The translations under genes were made by a program, and so were the position numbers. This document shows positions 1 to 7,464 of a stretch of DNA of 64,000 nucleotides, in pieces. Numbering within the stretch: position 1 is the first letter of the stretch; each line of letters begins with the position of its first letter. This DNA is from Deltaproteobacteria bacterium (GTDB taxonomy: Bacteria > Desulfobacterota > Desulfobulbia > Desulfobulbales > Desulfurivibrionaceae): positions 1 through 64,000 of the forward strand of contig JAJZRO010000010.1 in NCBI GenBank assembly GCA_021802645.1, read 5' to 3'. The notes below the pieces were generated by a model, which saw nothing but the letters and a program-made list of their open reading frames with translations, had not been told where the DNA came from and ran no database searches.

Positions 1-170
1 GGAGTGGAGATATCCTGGTTTTAAGGCACCAATGGCTTCCCTTCCCCCATCCCGGAGAGGTGCTTTCCATGTCTTCCCACCCAGGCGGTTTTCTTGTCCG
101 GTTGCCCGTTGTGGCTGCCTGCTCCTCCACCGCGGCGCCAGCAGCAGTGCAGGACTGTTGGCGGTTGCCG

Positions 171-198
171 AAGCTGATCCCTCGCGCGGGCTTTTTTT
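171..198 (+). terminator. weak possible intrinsic terminator
   Basis: A short GC-rich inverted repeat (AAGC/GCTT outside, CC/GG inside) runs directly into seven T residues at 192-198. It could end a transcript entering the window from the left. The stem is short and broken. I see no convincing gene in bases 1-299 apart from this and the leader of the hemerythrin gene; two overlapping small frames there lack a ribosome binding site. Confidence 0.3.
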
Positions 199-218
199 GC
201 TTGTCGCCACGGCTATTC

Positions 219-247
219 TTGAGTAGAGTATCTGCCAATAGTAATCA
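219..247 (+). promoter_or_regulatory. possible sigma-70 promoter for the hemerythrin gene
   Basis: TTGAGT at 219-224 and TAATCA at 242-247 are separated by 17 bases, inside an AT-rich island upstream of the hemerythrin gene. The -35 box is fair and the -10 box weak; TACTAAT just downstream is an alternative -10. The transcript would have a leader of about 45 bases. Confidence 0.3.
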
Positions 248-299
248 GTACTAATAAGCTCCATCAATACTCACAACACAGACGGAAAGGAGAAACGGC

Positions 300-707
300 A
301 TGGCCCTGCTGAACTGGAAGCCAGAATACAGTGTCAATATCAGGGAAATCGACGACCAGCACAAAAAGCTGGTGGACATGATCAACGAACTGCATGAGGC
401 CATGGTCCAGCAGAAGGCCAAGGAGGTGCTGGGTAGCGTGCTTTCAAAATTGGTGAGCTACGTTGCTACCCACTTTGCCAACGAGGAGCGGCTGATGCAG
501 AGCAATGGGTATCCGGACTTCGCCGCCCATAAGGAAAAGCACGAGAAGATGACCGCCAAGGTGCTTGCCTTGCAGAAAGAATGGCAGGCCGGCAAGGCCG
601 CCCTCGGCATCGAGGTCTCCCAGTTCCTGCGGGACTGGCTCGACAAGCACATCCTCGGCACCGACCAGAAGTACGCTCCCTTCCTGAACAGCAAGGGGGT
701 CAAGTAA
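300..707 (+). CDS. bacteriohemerythrin, oxygen-binding di-iron protein
   Basis: A 135-residue single-domain protein of the usual bacteriohemerythrin length. All expected di-iron ligands are present in order: His21, His58-x3-Glu62, His77-x3-His81 and His117-x4-Asp122. The family reversibly binds O2 at a non-heme di-iron centre. In microaerophiles and anaerobes it is thought to sense, store or scavenge oxygen, which suits the other oxygen-defence genes in this window. There is no signal peptide, so it should be cytoplasmic. The start has a strong ribosome binding site (AAAGGAGAA) six bases upstream. The gene looks monocistronic: 120 bases and a separate ribosome site precede the next gene. Family assignment is secure; the precise role is inferred. 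Confidence 0.93.
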   Translation: MALLNWKPEYSVNIREIDDQHKKLVDMINELHEAMVQQKAKEVLGSVLSKLVSYVATHFANEERLMQSNGYPDFAAHKEKHEKMTAKVLALQKEWQAGKAALGIEVSQFLRDWLDKHILGTDQKYAPFLNSKGVK

Positions 708-830
708 AAGGCCGCTTGCTTTTCGTGGTGTACTGATTATGGTAGGGGCTGGTTGTTGGGGTCTTCCCGGCCAGTCCCTGTTTGCATGACAGGGATTTGA
801 TTACCAAGTTTTTTAAGGAGGGAATGCGGC

Positions 831-1544
831 ATGTATCACGGCGATGAGTATTCTCTGGAAGCGGCCCAGGCACGGGCACAGGCTTCGACCGCCTTCATGG
901 TCAAGGTCTTCAACTGGATGGCCGCGGGCCTTGCGCTGACCGGCATTACCGCCATGGCGATGGTCCAGTCGCCGACGGCGCTCAAGTTCGTCTTCGGCAA
1001 TCCCTTTGTCTTCTACGGCCTGATCATCGGTGAACTCGGTCTCGTCATCTACCTTTCGGCCCGGGTGGCCAAGATGAGCGCCGCCACCGCCACCGGCCTC
1101 TTTCTCGGCTATGCCCTCTTGAACGGGGTGACGCTCTCGTCGATCCTGCTGCTCTACACCGGCACCTCCCTGGCGTCGACCTTCTTCGTCACCGCCGGGA
1201 TGTTCGGCACCATGGCGATCTACGGCACGGTGACCAAGAAGGATCTGAGCAGCTGGGGCTCCTTTTTGTTCATGGGGCTTATCGGCGTGGTGATTGCGGG
1301 GCTGGTGAACATCTTCCTCCAGAGCCCGATGGTCTCCTGGGTGATGTCCGGCATCGGCGTCATCGTCTTCACCGGGTTGACGGCCCACGATGTGCAGAAG
1401 ATCCGTTACCTGGGCGCCGGCGCCATGATGGGCGACGACGAGGCCGGCGTGCGCAAGGGGGCCATTTTGGGCGCCCTGACCCTCTATCTCGACTTTGTGA
1501 ACCTCTTCCTCATGCTGCTTCGGTTCATGGGGGACCGGCGCTAA
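831..1544 (+). CDS. Bax inhibitor-1 family membrane protein (YccA/YbhL type)
   Basis: A 237-residue protein made almost entirely of hydrophobic helices; about seven membrane spans can be drawn. The C-terminal half carries the family signatures: FTGLTAHDVQKI in the sixth span region and the LDFVNLFLMLLRFMG end. Bacterial members are inner-membrane proteins; YccA interacts with and modulates the FtsH protease, and some relatives are pH-dependent calcium leak channels. The first 25 residues are hydrophilic and presumably cytoplasmic. The start is preceded by AAGGAGGG with good spacing. The gene stands alone and ends about 55 bases before a strong bidirectional terminator shared with the convergent gene. 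Confidence 0.92.
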   Translation: MYHGDEYSLEAAQARAQASTAFMVKVFNWMAAGLALTGITAMAMVQSPTALKFVFGNPFVFYGLIIGELGLVIYLSARVAKMSAATATGLFLGYALLNGVTLSSILLLYTGTSLASTFFVTAGMFGTMAIYGTVTKKDLSSWGSFLFMGLIGVVIAGLVNIFLQSPMVSWVMSGIGVIVFTGLTAHDVQKIRYLGAGAMMGDDEAGVRKGAILGALTLYLDFVNLFLMLLRFMGDRR

Positions 1545-1598
1545 GCAACACCCTGGGGCGGCGCGTTCTTCTCCGGCGTCGCCCACGATCCCACGCAC

Positions 1599-1640
1599 AA
1601 AAAAAACCGGCCTGCGGAAATCCGTAGGCCGGTTTTTTTT
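1599..1640. terminator. bidirectional intrinsic terminator
   Basis: A near-perfect hairpin (ACCGGCCTGCGGA paired with TCCGTAGGCCGGT, one G-T wobble, two-base loop) is flanked by eight As on the left and eight Ts on the right. It can therefore end both the Bax-inhibitor gene on the plus strand and the converging gene at 1664-2629 on the minus strand. Confidence 0.9.
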
Positions 1641-1663
1641 GTAGTCGTCTGCGGCTTAAATCT

Positions 1664-2629
1664 TCAGTGAGTGATTGCCGACGCGGTGATCTGCCCGCTC
1701 GCTGGCTGGTATTTCCGTTGGAGTTCCGCCAGGGTGGCCAGATATTCCGGCCGCCTCTTGAGGCTCTTGGCGTTGCGCATCTCCTCGCGCAACGCATCGA
1801 GCGATGGGCGGATGTCGATGCCGTGGCTGTTGCAATGCTGGCTGTTGGCCCGGTCCAGCACCAGCACCGAGTAATACTCGACCAGCAGCCGCAGCCTGGA
1901 TTCACGGCGGAAAAGGTAGGAGCGGCCGCCGAGGGTATTGAGGAAAAAACCGGCATACTCGTAGAGGCCGGGCAACGGCATGGCGAGGTTGAGCCCGCTT
2001 CCGTTGCCGCACTCCGGCGCCTTGAGCGACCAGCGATAGAAGAGGGCCATGAGCGGCTCGAGGTTGTTGCTCTCGTTGAGGAGGATGTCGCGCACCAGCA
2101 GGACGTCATCCTTCTTGAGGATGCGGTAGAAGTGGGCGGCGTTGCTGAGGACGGTGAAGAAGGTATTGGTCTCGCCCACCACCACCGGCGGATTGGCGAA
2201 GAGCTTGTCCAGCAGCTGGCCGATGTACACCTGGGTGCCGCCGGCGAGTCGGCGTGGCGCGATATAGTCCTCCCGATCGAGTCGGCTGAAGAATCCCTTG
2301 ATTTCGCCGCTTACTTGCTGGCATTCGCCGGCAGCCGGGGCGGTGGCTGGTGGGACGGATTTGCCGGCGTGGCCTGCGGCGGTCGGTAGCGGGGGCTTGG
2401 CCGAGGGTCTTGCGGCAATCGGCGCTGGCGCGGAAACCGGACTTTCTGCCTGCGGCGTCGGCACGGGCTTGGCTGCGGCGGCTGACCTGGCCGGCGCCGG
2501 AGGTGAGACCGGCGGCCGCAACAGGAACCACCAGACGGCAACCCCGACTGCTGCGGCCAGGGCAAGCAGCAACACCACCGGCAGGCGGCGGGTCGGGCGG
2601 TGAATCTTCCGTCGTTCCGGTGAGGTCAT
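1664..2629 (-). CDS. membrane-anchored protein of unknown function with Pro/Ala-rich linker
   Basis: A 321-residue protein I do not recognise. Residues 1-15 are basic and residues 17-37 form one hydrophobic span (VVLLLALAAAVGVAVWWFLL), so it is probably anchored with the rest in the periplasm. Residues 40-100 are a Pro/Ala/Ser-rich linker. The remainder (about 100-321) is a mixed, apparently folded domain with conserved-looking Cys (GECQQ, PECGN, HCNS) that could form disulfides. The start has GGAG nine bases upstream on the minus strand. It is probably a single-gene unit: a 27-base inverted repeat lies about 95 bases upstream (2722-2748), and the terminator at 1599-1640 follows the gene. Codon use matches the neighbours. 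No enzymatic motif is visible. Confidence 0.72.
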   Translation of the reverse strand: MTSPERRKIHRPTRRLPVVLLLALAAAVGVAVWWFLLRPPVSPPAPARSAAAAKPVPTPQAESPVSAPAPIAARPSAKPPLPTAAGHAGKSVPPATAPAAGECQQVSGEIKGFFSRLDREDYIAPRRLAGGTQVYIGQLLDKLFANPPVVVGETNTFFTVLSNAAHFYRILKKDDVLLVRDILLNESNNLEPLMALFYRWSLKAPECGNGSGLNLAMPLPGLYEYAGFFLNTLGGRSYLFRRESRLRLLVEYYSVLVLDRANSQHCNSHGIDIRPSLDALREEMRNAKSLKRRPEYLATLAELQRKYQPASGQITASAITH

Positions 2630-2721
2630 GGGGCGTCTCCGTGCAGTGGTTCGGTGGCGCTGGGCGGCAGGTAACGCAGGTCGTTGCGCCGGGATGCCGG
2701 TGAGGCGGCATCCCTTGGCGG

Positions 2722-2748
2722 CTGTTCCGTCACTCTAGCGTGGAACAG
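2722..2748. repeat. inverted repeat upstream of the anchored unknown protein
   Basis: CTGTTCC (2722-2728) and GGAACAG (2742-2748) are perfect 7-base arms around a 13-base spacer that includes CTAG. They lie in the gap between the VWA-protein gene and the anchored-protein gene, both on the minus strand. It may be an operator for the latter or a transcript-end hairpin for the former; no T-run follows. Confidence 0.35.
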
Positions 2749-2813
2749 GGAGAAGGTCAAACGAAATCATCTCTTTGGCAAGTAATTTCAATGTGTTATT
2801 TGGATTTCGCCCA

Positions 2814-5147
2814 TCAGGTCGTGAGGGCGCGGTAGATCTCCGGCATGCGGTTGGGCAGGCTGCGGACGTCGTTGATGACGATGTAGTTCACCTCCCCGTA
2901 CAGGTGGGCGATGTAGTCGTGGGCCTGCTGGTCGATAGTGATGCAGAAGGGGTGGATGCCCAGATGCTTCGCCTCGATCAGGGCGTGGCGGGTGTCCTCG
3001 ATGGCATACTCCCCCTTGTAGTCGTCGTAATCCTCGGGTTTGCCGTCGGAGAGGGTGATGAGGAGCCGGGCCTTGGCGTCGGTGGCTGCAAGCAGCCGCG
3101 TCAGGTGGCGGAGCGGCGGCCCCATGCGGGTGTACTCCTGCGGGGTGATGGCGGCAATCTTGTCCCGGACGAGGTCGTTGTACGGTTCGTCGAGATGTTT
3201 GATATGGTACAGCTCGGAGCGCAGACGCCGCATCCCCGAGAAGCCGTAGATGGCATACGCGTCGCCCAGGACCGCGAGCGCCTCGCTCATGAGGAAGAGG
3301 GATTCCTTGATGGCGGTGCCCACCCATCCCTCGGTGGAGGAGGACATATCCACCAGGAAGACCACTGCGATCTGGCGCTCATCCCGGCGCAGGCGGACAA
3401 AGAGGCGGTCGGAGGGGGCCTGGCCGGCCTTGGCGTCGGCCAGGGCCTCGACGATGGCGTCGAGATCGAGGTCGTCGCCGTCGCGCTGGCGGCGGACGAA
3501 GCGTTCGCCCGGGCGCATCATCTCGAACTGACGGCGCAGCCGGAGCAGCAGCCCCCGGTGTTTCCGGTTGACCGTCTCGATGAAGGTGCCTTTGGTGGGC
3601 AGAATCTCCTTTTCGTAGAGGGCGCACCACTCCTTGCGGAAGCCGTTGCGCCGGAAATCCCATTCATCGTAGACGAGCGGCGCCTGGGCCGCCGCGTTTT
3701 CCTCCGTGGCCGGGCCGACGGCCTGCGGATGATAGCCGCTGCCGGCCATGCCCGCGGCGGCGGCGACATATGCCGCCGGCACCTGGCCGAGATCCGCGGC
3801 GATGCGCTGGCCGAGCCGTTGCAGTTCAGGCGGCAGGGCGATGGCTTGGTTGTCCACGGTTACCGTGGCCAATTCGGCGTCGAGGACGACGGTTGGCTGG
3901 GGTTGGGCTGCCTCGGTGGTGCCGGGAATGAGCAGGGCGGTGTCGGTGGCCGAATGGTTTGGCGTCGGGGCCGAGTCGCCTGCGGCGCTCTCGGTTTCCG
4001 GTGCGACGGCGGCCGGCAGCAAGGCCGCCAGGGCGGTGACGAAGCGCGTTTTCTCTTCCTGCTGCCGGCGGGAGCGTGCCGCCAGGGCCTCGGCTGGTCG
4101 GAAGGCAGCGACAAAGGGCAGCGGCGGCGTGGCCTGCACCGGACCGGCCAGCGCGGCGATGGTGTCGTACAGCCGGGCCGTTGCCCGAATGCTCGCGGCC
4201 ACCGTGGACGTCGGGGTGGCGAGGGCGCGCAGGATCGCCTGGATTTCCCCGCCCTGTCCGCCCGGGTCGTCACCATGGCAGAGGAAATGCCTGATTTCCT
4301 CCAGCGCCGCCGTCTGGGCCGAGGGTTCCAGGGGCACGGCGCGTTGCGCCAGCAGCCGGGGCAACAACGGCGCAGCCTCCTGCATCAGCCCTGGCAGTTC
4401 CTGGCGCAGCAAGGCGAGTAGCCGGGCGGTCTCGGTCAGCGCCAACAGCTCCTCGGCCAGGGCGGGTTGGGGGAAGAGACGGAAAAACGCGATGAGCGGC
4501 GGCAACCCCGCGTCGAGGCGGAGGCCGTAGCGGGCACTCACGGCCTGGAGAAGATCGTCTTCAGGGGCGGGCAGCCAGCGGTAGGTGCCAAAGGCCACCT
4601 GCGTCCACAGTAGGGAGGCGAGCAGCTTGTAGAGCAGGAAGTTCTGGCGTTCTTCTTTGAAGAAGCCGATTTCCTGGGGCAGGAAGAGGGTGGCGGTGTC
4701 GGTGGCCGTGATGGCGGTTGGGGCCAGGTCGAGGTCGAGGAGCGGGCCGGCCAGGGCCTGCACATAGGGGCGGAGACGTGGCAGGGCCGCGCTGAAGGGG
4801 AGGGCGGCTTCCCCGCGCAGCCGGCAGAGGAAGGTGCTTTCCACCGCCGCCATGAAGAGGTCGGCGCCGTGCAGCCCCTCCTTTTCGTAGGCGGCGAGCA
4901 CGGCCCTGGTCCATTCATCGAGCTGCGCCGGGGCCAGGCAGGTGAGGGCCCTGGGCAAATGGTGCAGGAACAGGGCGGCCAGGCCATGGCTCACCGGCCA
5001 GATTGCCTGGTAGTGGCGCAACACCTCGCCCTGCACGGCATCGGGCAACGCGGCGACGGCGGCGGCCTGCTCCTCCACTTCCCAGTCGTTGAGCACGTCC
5101 GGGGCGGTGATGGTCAGCAGGTGCTTGCTGATGGCATCGGCGTTCAT
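2814..5147 (-). CDS. VWA-domain protein, NorD/CbbO-like partner of the MoxR ATPase
   Basis: A 777-residue protein. Residues 1-590 are an alpha-helical, Ala/Leu-rich region typical of the long N-terminus of NorD/CbbO proteins. The last about 185 residues are a von Willebrand A domain: a MIDAS-type DMSSS motif near residue 600, a conserved Thr-containing loop (EYTRMGPPLRH) and the DGKPEDYDDYKGEYAIEDT segment characteristic of the NorD/CbbO group. Such proteins pair with a MoxR-type AAA+ ATPase to insert metals into, or activate, large enzymes such as nitric oxide reductase or Rubisco. Here the ATPase gene lies five bases upstream, but neither norBC nor rubisco genes are in view, so the client is unknown. 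I chose ATG 5147 because upstream sequence in the same frame lies wholly inside the ATPase gene. Confidence 0.85.
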   Translation of the reverse strand: MNADAISKHLLTITAPDVLNDWEVEEQAAAVAALPDAVQGEVLRHYQAIWPVSHGLAALFLHHLPRALTCLAPAQLDEWTRAVLAAYEKEGLHGADLFMAAVESTFLCRLRGEAALPFSAALPRLRPYVQALAGPLLDLDLAPTAITATDTATLFLPQEIGFFKEERQNFLLYKLLASLLWTQVAFGTYRWLPAPEDDLLQAVSARYGLRLDAGLPPLIAFFRLFPQPALAEELLALTETARLLALLRQELPGLMQEAAPLLPRLLAQRAVPLEPSAQTAALEEIRHFLCHGDDPGGQGGEIQAILRALATPTSTVAASIRATARLYDTIAALAGPVQATPPLPFVAAFRPAEALAARSRRQQEEKTRFVTALAALLPAAVAPETESAAGDSAPTPNHSATDTALLIPGTTEAAQPQPTVVLDAELATVTVDNQAIALPPELQRLGQRIAADLGQVPAAYVAAAAGMAGSGYHPQAVGPATEENAAAQAPLVYDEWDFRRNGFRKEWCALYEKEILPTKGTFIETVNRKHRGLLLRLRRQFEMMRPGERFVRRQRDGDDLDLDAIVEALADAKAGQAPSDRLFVRLRRDERQIAVVFLVDMSSSTEGWVGTAIKESLFLMSEALAVLGDAYAIYGFSGMRRLRSELYHIKHLDEPYNDLVRDKIAAITPQEYTRMGPPLRHLTRLLAATDAKARLLITLSDGKPEDYDDYKGEYAIEDTRHALIEAKHLGIHPFCITIDQQAHDYIAHLYGEVNYIVINDVRSLPNRMPEIYRALTT

Positions 5148-5152
5148 GGGCG

Positions 5153-5965
5153 CTAGAAGAGCGACCGCACCATCTCGTCGAGGGCGGCGAGCATCTCGTG
5201 GTCGTCGGTAAGGGGTTCGGTGATCGCCACCTGGCACGCCTGGCGCGGCGCGATGTCGTGGCGCATCAGCCGGCCGGCGTGGATGAGCAGGCGGGTGCTG
5301 GCGCCCTCGGTGAGCCCCGCATCCTTGAGATTCCTGGTCATGGCCGCCAGTTTGACCAGCTTGTGGGCCAGTTCCCGGTCCACCCCGGCCTCGATCTGCA
5401 CGATCTCCTCCTCGATGGTGGCGGTCGGGTAGCGGAACTCCAGGGCCACGAAGCGCTGGCGGGTCGATTGCTTGAGGTCTTTCAGCACGCTCTGGTAGCC
5501 GGGGTTGTAGGAGACGGCCAGCATGAATTCCGGCGGGGCTGTGAGGAGTTCGCCGAGTTTTTCGATGGGCAGTTCGCGCCGGTCGTCGGAGAGGGGGTGG
5601 ATCACCACGGTGGTGTCCTTGCGCGCCTCGACCACCTCGTCGAGGTAGCAGATTGCCCCGGCCTTGACCGCCAGGGTGAGCGGCCCGTCCACCCAGACCG
5701 CCTCGCCGCCCTTGATGAGAAAGCGGCCGACCAGGTCGCCGGTGGAGAGGTCGTCGTGGCAGGAGACGGTGATCAGCGGCCGCGCAAGTTCCCAGGCCAG
5801 GTACTGCATGAAGCGGCTTTTGCCGCAGCCGGTCGGGCCTTTGAGCAGCAGGGGCAGGCGGTTCTGGTAGGCGGCTTTGGCAATGGCCACTTCGTCGCCC
5901 TGGGGCAGGTAGAAGGGCTGGGTGGTGATCCGGTGCTCCTCGATCTTCTGCTCGGCATATTTCAT
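5153..5965 (-). CDS. MoxR-family AAA+ ATPase, NorQ/CbbQ-like
   Basis: A 270-residue AAA+ ATPase of the usual CbbQ/NorQ length. Walker A is GPTGCGKS (residues 43-50) and Walker B is AICYLDE (Asp109-Glu110). It also has a sensor-1 type NPGY segment and the C-terminal lid helices. Family members form hexameric rings that act with a VWA partner to remodel or activate a metalloenzyme. The VWA gene begins five bases after this stop, so the two are co-transcribed and probably translationally coupled. The start has GGAGGG upstream. No promoter is obvious in the about 90 bases separating it from the divergent HTH-zinc-ribbon gene. NorQ versus CbbQ cannot be decided from the sequence. Confidence 0.9.
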   Translation of the reverse strand: MKYAEQKIEEHRITTQPFYLPQGDEVAIAKAAYQNRLPLLLKGPTGCGKSRFMQYLAWELARPLITVSCHDDLSTGDLVGRFLIKGGEAVWVDGPLTLAVKAGAICYLDEVVEARKDTTVVIHPLSDDRRELPIEKLGELLTAPPEFMLAVSYNPGYQSVLKDLKQSTRQRFVALEFRYPTATIEEEIVQIEAGVDRELAHKLVKLAAMTRNLKDAGLTEGASTRLLIHAGRLMRHDIAPRQACQVAITEPLTDDHEMLAALDEMVRSLF

Positions 5966-6059
5966 GGCATCCCTCCTTCTTCACGCAAACGGTAATACCG
6001 ACCGCGGGGCCGGGCAAATTTTATTTGCCGCTGCCGCGGGAATGTGCCATAGGTGGAGC

Positions 6060-6398
6060 ATGAGGCAGGCAAGGGTGCGGGAGGTGGTGGGCGGCACGAT
6101 CCGGCAGCACATGGCGGCGCGGCTGGCCACGGGTTGGGCCTCGGCCAAGGAATTGTCCGCCCTGCTGCACATCGGCGAAAAAGAGGTTTACGACCACCTG
6201 ATGCACATCGAGAAAAGCGCGCCGCGCTTCGGCGGGATGCTGGTGGTGCAACCGGCGGTCTGCCGCGACTGCGGCTTTGTCTTCAAAAAGCGGGGGCGGC
6301 TGACCAAGCCGGGCAGTTGCCCTCTCTGCCGGGGCACCTTTGTGGAGGAACCGCTTTTCCGCCTGGAGCATCGCGGAGGCGGCGAGCAGGCAGGCTGA
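6060..6398 (+). CDS. HTH plus zinc-ribbon predicted transcriptional regulator
   Basis: A 112-residue protein. Residues about 5-60 form a winged-helix-like domain (ASAKELSALLHIGEKEVYDHLMHIEKS reads as a recognition helix region). Residues about 65-100 carry a zinc ribbon with Cys-x2-Cys (CRDCGFVF) and a second Cys-x2-Cys (CPLCRG). This arrangement matches the predicted regulators in which an HTH is fused to a Zn ribbon (COG3357 type). It is divergent from the AAA+/VWA pair, with start codons only about 95 bases apart, so it is a candidate regulator of that pair. I use ATG 6060, preceded by AGGTGGAG; in-frame upstream codons overlap the divergent gene's leader. The next gene follows 28 bases downstream, so the two are likely co-transcribed. 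DNA target and ligand are unknown. Confidence 0.72.
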   Translation: MRQARVREVVGGTIRQHMAARLATGWASAKELSALLHIGEKEVYDHLMHIEKSAPRFGGMLVVQPAVCRDCGFVFKKRGRLTKPGSCPLCRGTFVEEPLFRLEHRGGGEQAG

Positions 6399-6426
6399 AC
6401 GGCGGGCAAGGGAGGGAAGCAGCGGG

Positions 6427-6990
6427 ATGGCCAAGGCAACAGGGCGACGGCAGACAAAGTGGTACGAGAAGTACCTGCCCTTTGTGGCGAAGAGCCCGGA
6501 GATGCAGGTGGAGTGGCTGGAGCAAGTGGTGCGCAAGGGCTCCCTTTCCCTGGCCGAGGTGACGCCCTATCTCCGGCTGTTGCTCGCCGCCGAAGAGGGC
6601 GAGGCCAAAGCGCAGCTGGCGGAGCTGGTGAACGGCCTGGCGCCGGCCACGGTGGATCAGCTCTTGGCGGCGGCGGACGCCCATGACACGCCGCGGCTTT
6701 TTTCGCTGCTCACCGCCCCCACCGTGGGGCAGGCGGCGATAGCCATCAGCAAGGTGGTGCCGCCCTACGAAAAGGATCCTGCCCTGCTGTTGCACCGGAT
6801 CTTTCAGGCGGTGCAGGGAAAATCGCCCACCCTGCTGGCCGAGGCCGCCGATCTTGCCCGCAAGAACGGGATGGCAGGGCGTAGTTTCGAAGAGGCGTAT
6901 GCGCGGTTTCTGGAGATTCTGGAAGACGAGCGACTGCTCAGCACCCTCTATCCCAAGGCCAGGGTGCCTGGCGAGGGGGAGCCGTTCTGA
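6427..6990 (+). CDS. conserved-looking helical protein of unknown function
   Basis: A 187-residue protein I cannot place. It has no signal peptide, membrane span, cysteines or catalytic motif. The sequence is a string of amphipathic helices rich in Ala, Leu and Glu (for example residues 45-80 and 105-150) with a basic N-terminus and a flexible C-terminal tail. It is therefore probably a soluble scaffold or adaptor. The ribosome site GGGAGGG lies 10 bases before ATG 6427. The gene follows the HTH-zinc-ribbon gene closely on the same strand and lies next to the AAA+/VWA pair, so a link to that system is plausible but unproven. Codon use resembles the neighbours. Confidence 0.65.
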   Translation: MAKATGRRQTKWYEKYLPFVAKSPEMQVEWLEQVVRKGSLSLAEVTPYLRLLLAAEEGEAKAQLAELVNGLAPATVDQLLAAADAHDTPRLFSLLTAPTVGQAAIAISKVVPPYEKDPALLLHRIFQAVQGKSPTLLAEAADLARKNGMAGRSFEEAYARFLEILEDERLLSTLYPKARVPGEGEPF

Positions 6991-7034
6991 CCAGGGCGGC
7001 ACTGCCGTGGCGAAGAACCCCGGCTGCCCAAGAC

Positions 7035-7064
7035 AAAAAAAAGGGCCCCGCGTGCGGGGCCCTT
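7035..7064 (-). terminator. intrinsic terminator of the PxxKW gene
   Basis: A perfect 11-base-pair hairpin (AAGGGCCCCGC, two-base loop, complementary arm; 7041-7064) is followed on the minus strand by eight Ts (7042-7035). It ends the PxxKW transcript; on the plus strand no T-run follows. Confidence 0.9.
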
Positions 7065-7090
7065 GGCTGGACAAAGAAAAAGGGAAAGTC

Positions 7091-7351
7091 TTACTTCTTG
7101 CCGGCTGCCGCGCGCTTGGAGGCCTTCAACGGGTTGACGCGGGTCTTGGCGGTGACGATCTCCGGCTTGGCGTGGGTGGCGAAGTTGCAGATACCGAGCC
7201 GCCACTTGGCCGAGGGGACGATGTAGGCCTGGCAGAACTTCTGGGCATCGGCCTCCACGATGTGGCCGCAGCCTTCGCACTTGTCGATCACCGGCTGAAA
7301 AGCGCCGCTGGTGTATTTTTCGGTTGCCGTGTTCTGAGTTGCCTTTGCCAT
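7091..7351 (-). CDS. PxxKW family cysteine-rich protein
   Basis: An 86-residue protein carrying the PxxKW signature (Pro46-Ser-Ala-Lys49-Trp50). Four cysteines lie at 25, 28, 40 and 55 in the pattern C-x2-C-x11-C-x14-C, likely a small metal (zinc or iron-sulfur) site. The C-terminal 20 residues are Lys/Ala-rich and basic. The family is typical of Desulfobacterota; its function is unknown. A strong ribosome site (AGGAGGT) precedes the ATG. The gene has its own promoter with perfect 17-base spacing about 85 bases upstream and its own terminator, so it is monocistronic and probably well expressed. A GC-rich hairpin sits in the leader just before the ribosome site. Confidence 0.88.
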   Translation of the reverse strand: MAKATQNTATEKYTSGAFQPVIDKCEGCGHIVEADAQKFCQAYIVPSAKWRLGICNFATHAKPEIVTAKTRVNPLKASKRAAAGKK

Positions 7352-7363
7352 TGCTCACCTCCT

Positions 7364-7387
7364 GGCCCCCGCTTTTCCTGCGGGGCC
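7364..7387 (-). promoter_or_regulatory. leader hairpin before the PxxKW ribosome site
   Basis: On the minus strand GGCCCCGC and GCGGGGGCC pair around the seven-base loop AGGAAAA, ending immediately before the AGGAGGT ribosome site. It could stabilise the mRNA or modulate ribosome access. Confidence 0.4.
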
Positions 7388-7435
7388 TCATTCCGAATGC
7401 AGATGGGTTTCCTGCCGTAGTTTTAAGAAAGTGGT

Positions 7436-7464
7436 TATATAAATGATTCCATTCGCCCTGTCAA
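7436..7464 (-). promoter_or_regulatory. sigma-70 promoter of the PxxKW gene
   Basis: On the minus strand TTGACA (7464-7459) and TATATA (7441-7436) are separated by exactly 17 bases. The -35 box contains the stop codon of the upstream broken lipase frame, so the truncated lipase ends exactly at this promoter. Confidence 0.65.

Noticed and set aside
32-254. Two overlapping 64-codon frames near the left edge
   Set aside because: No ribosome site, Arg/Ser/Pro-rich random composition, and they run through the terminator-like and promoter-like sequences.
2775-4421. 548-codon open frame on the plus strand opposite the VWA-protein gene
   Set aside because: It lies wholly antisense to a gene with clear VWA motifs. 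Its composition (Gly, Arg, Val rich, no domain) is that of a high-GC shadow frame.
5148-6017. Extension of the VWA-protein frame upstream through the AAA+ gene
   Set aside because: The extension is out of frame with the ATPase gene, which is itself certain; the natural start is ATG 5147 just after the ATPase stop.
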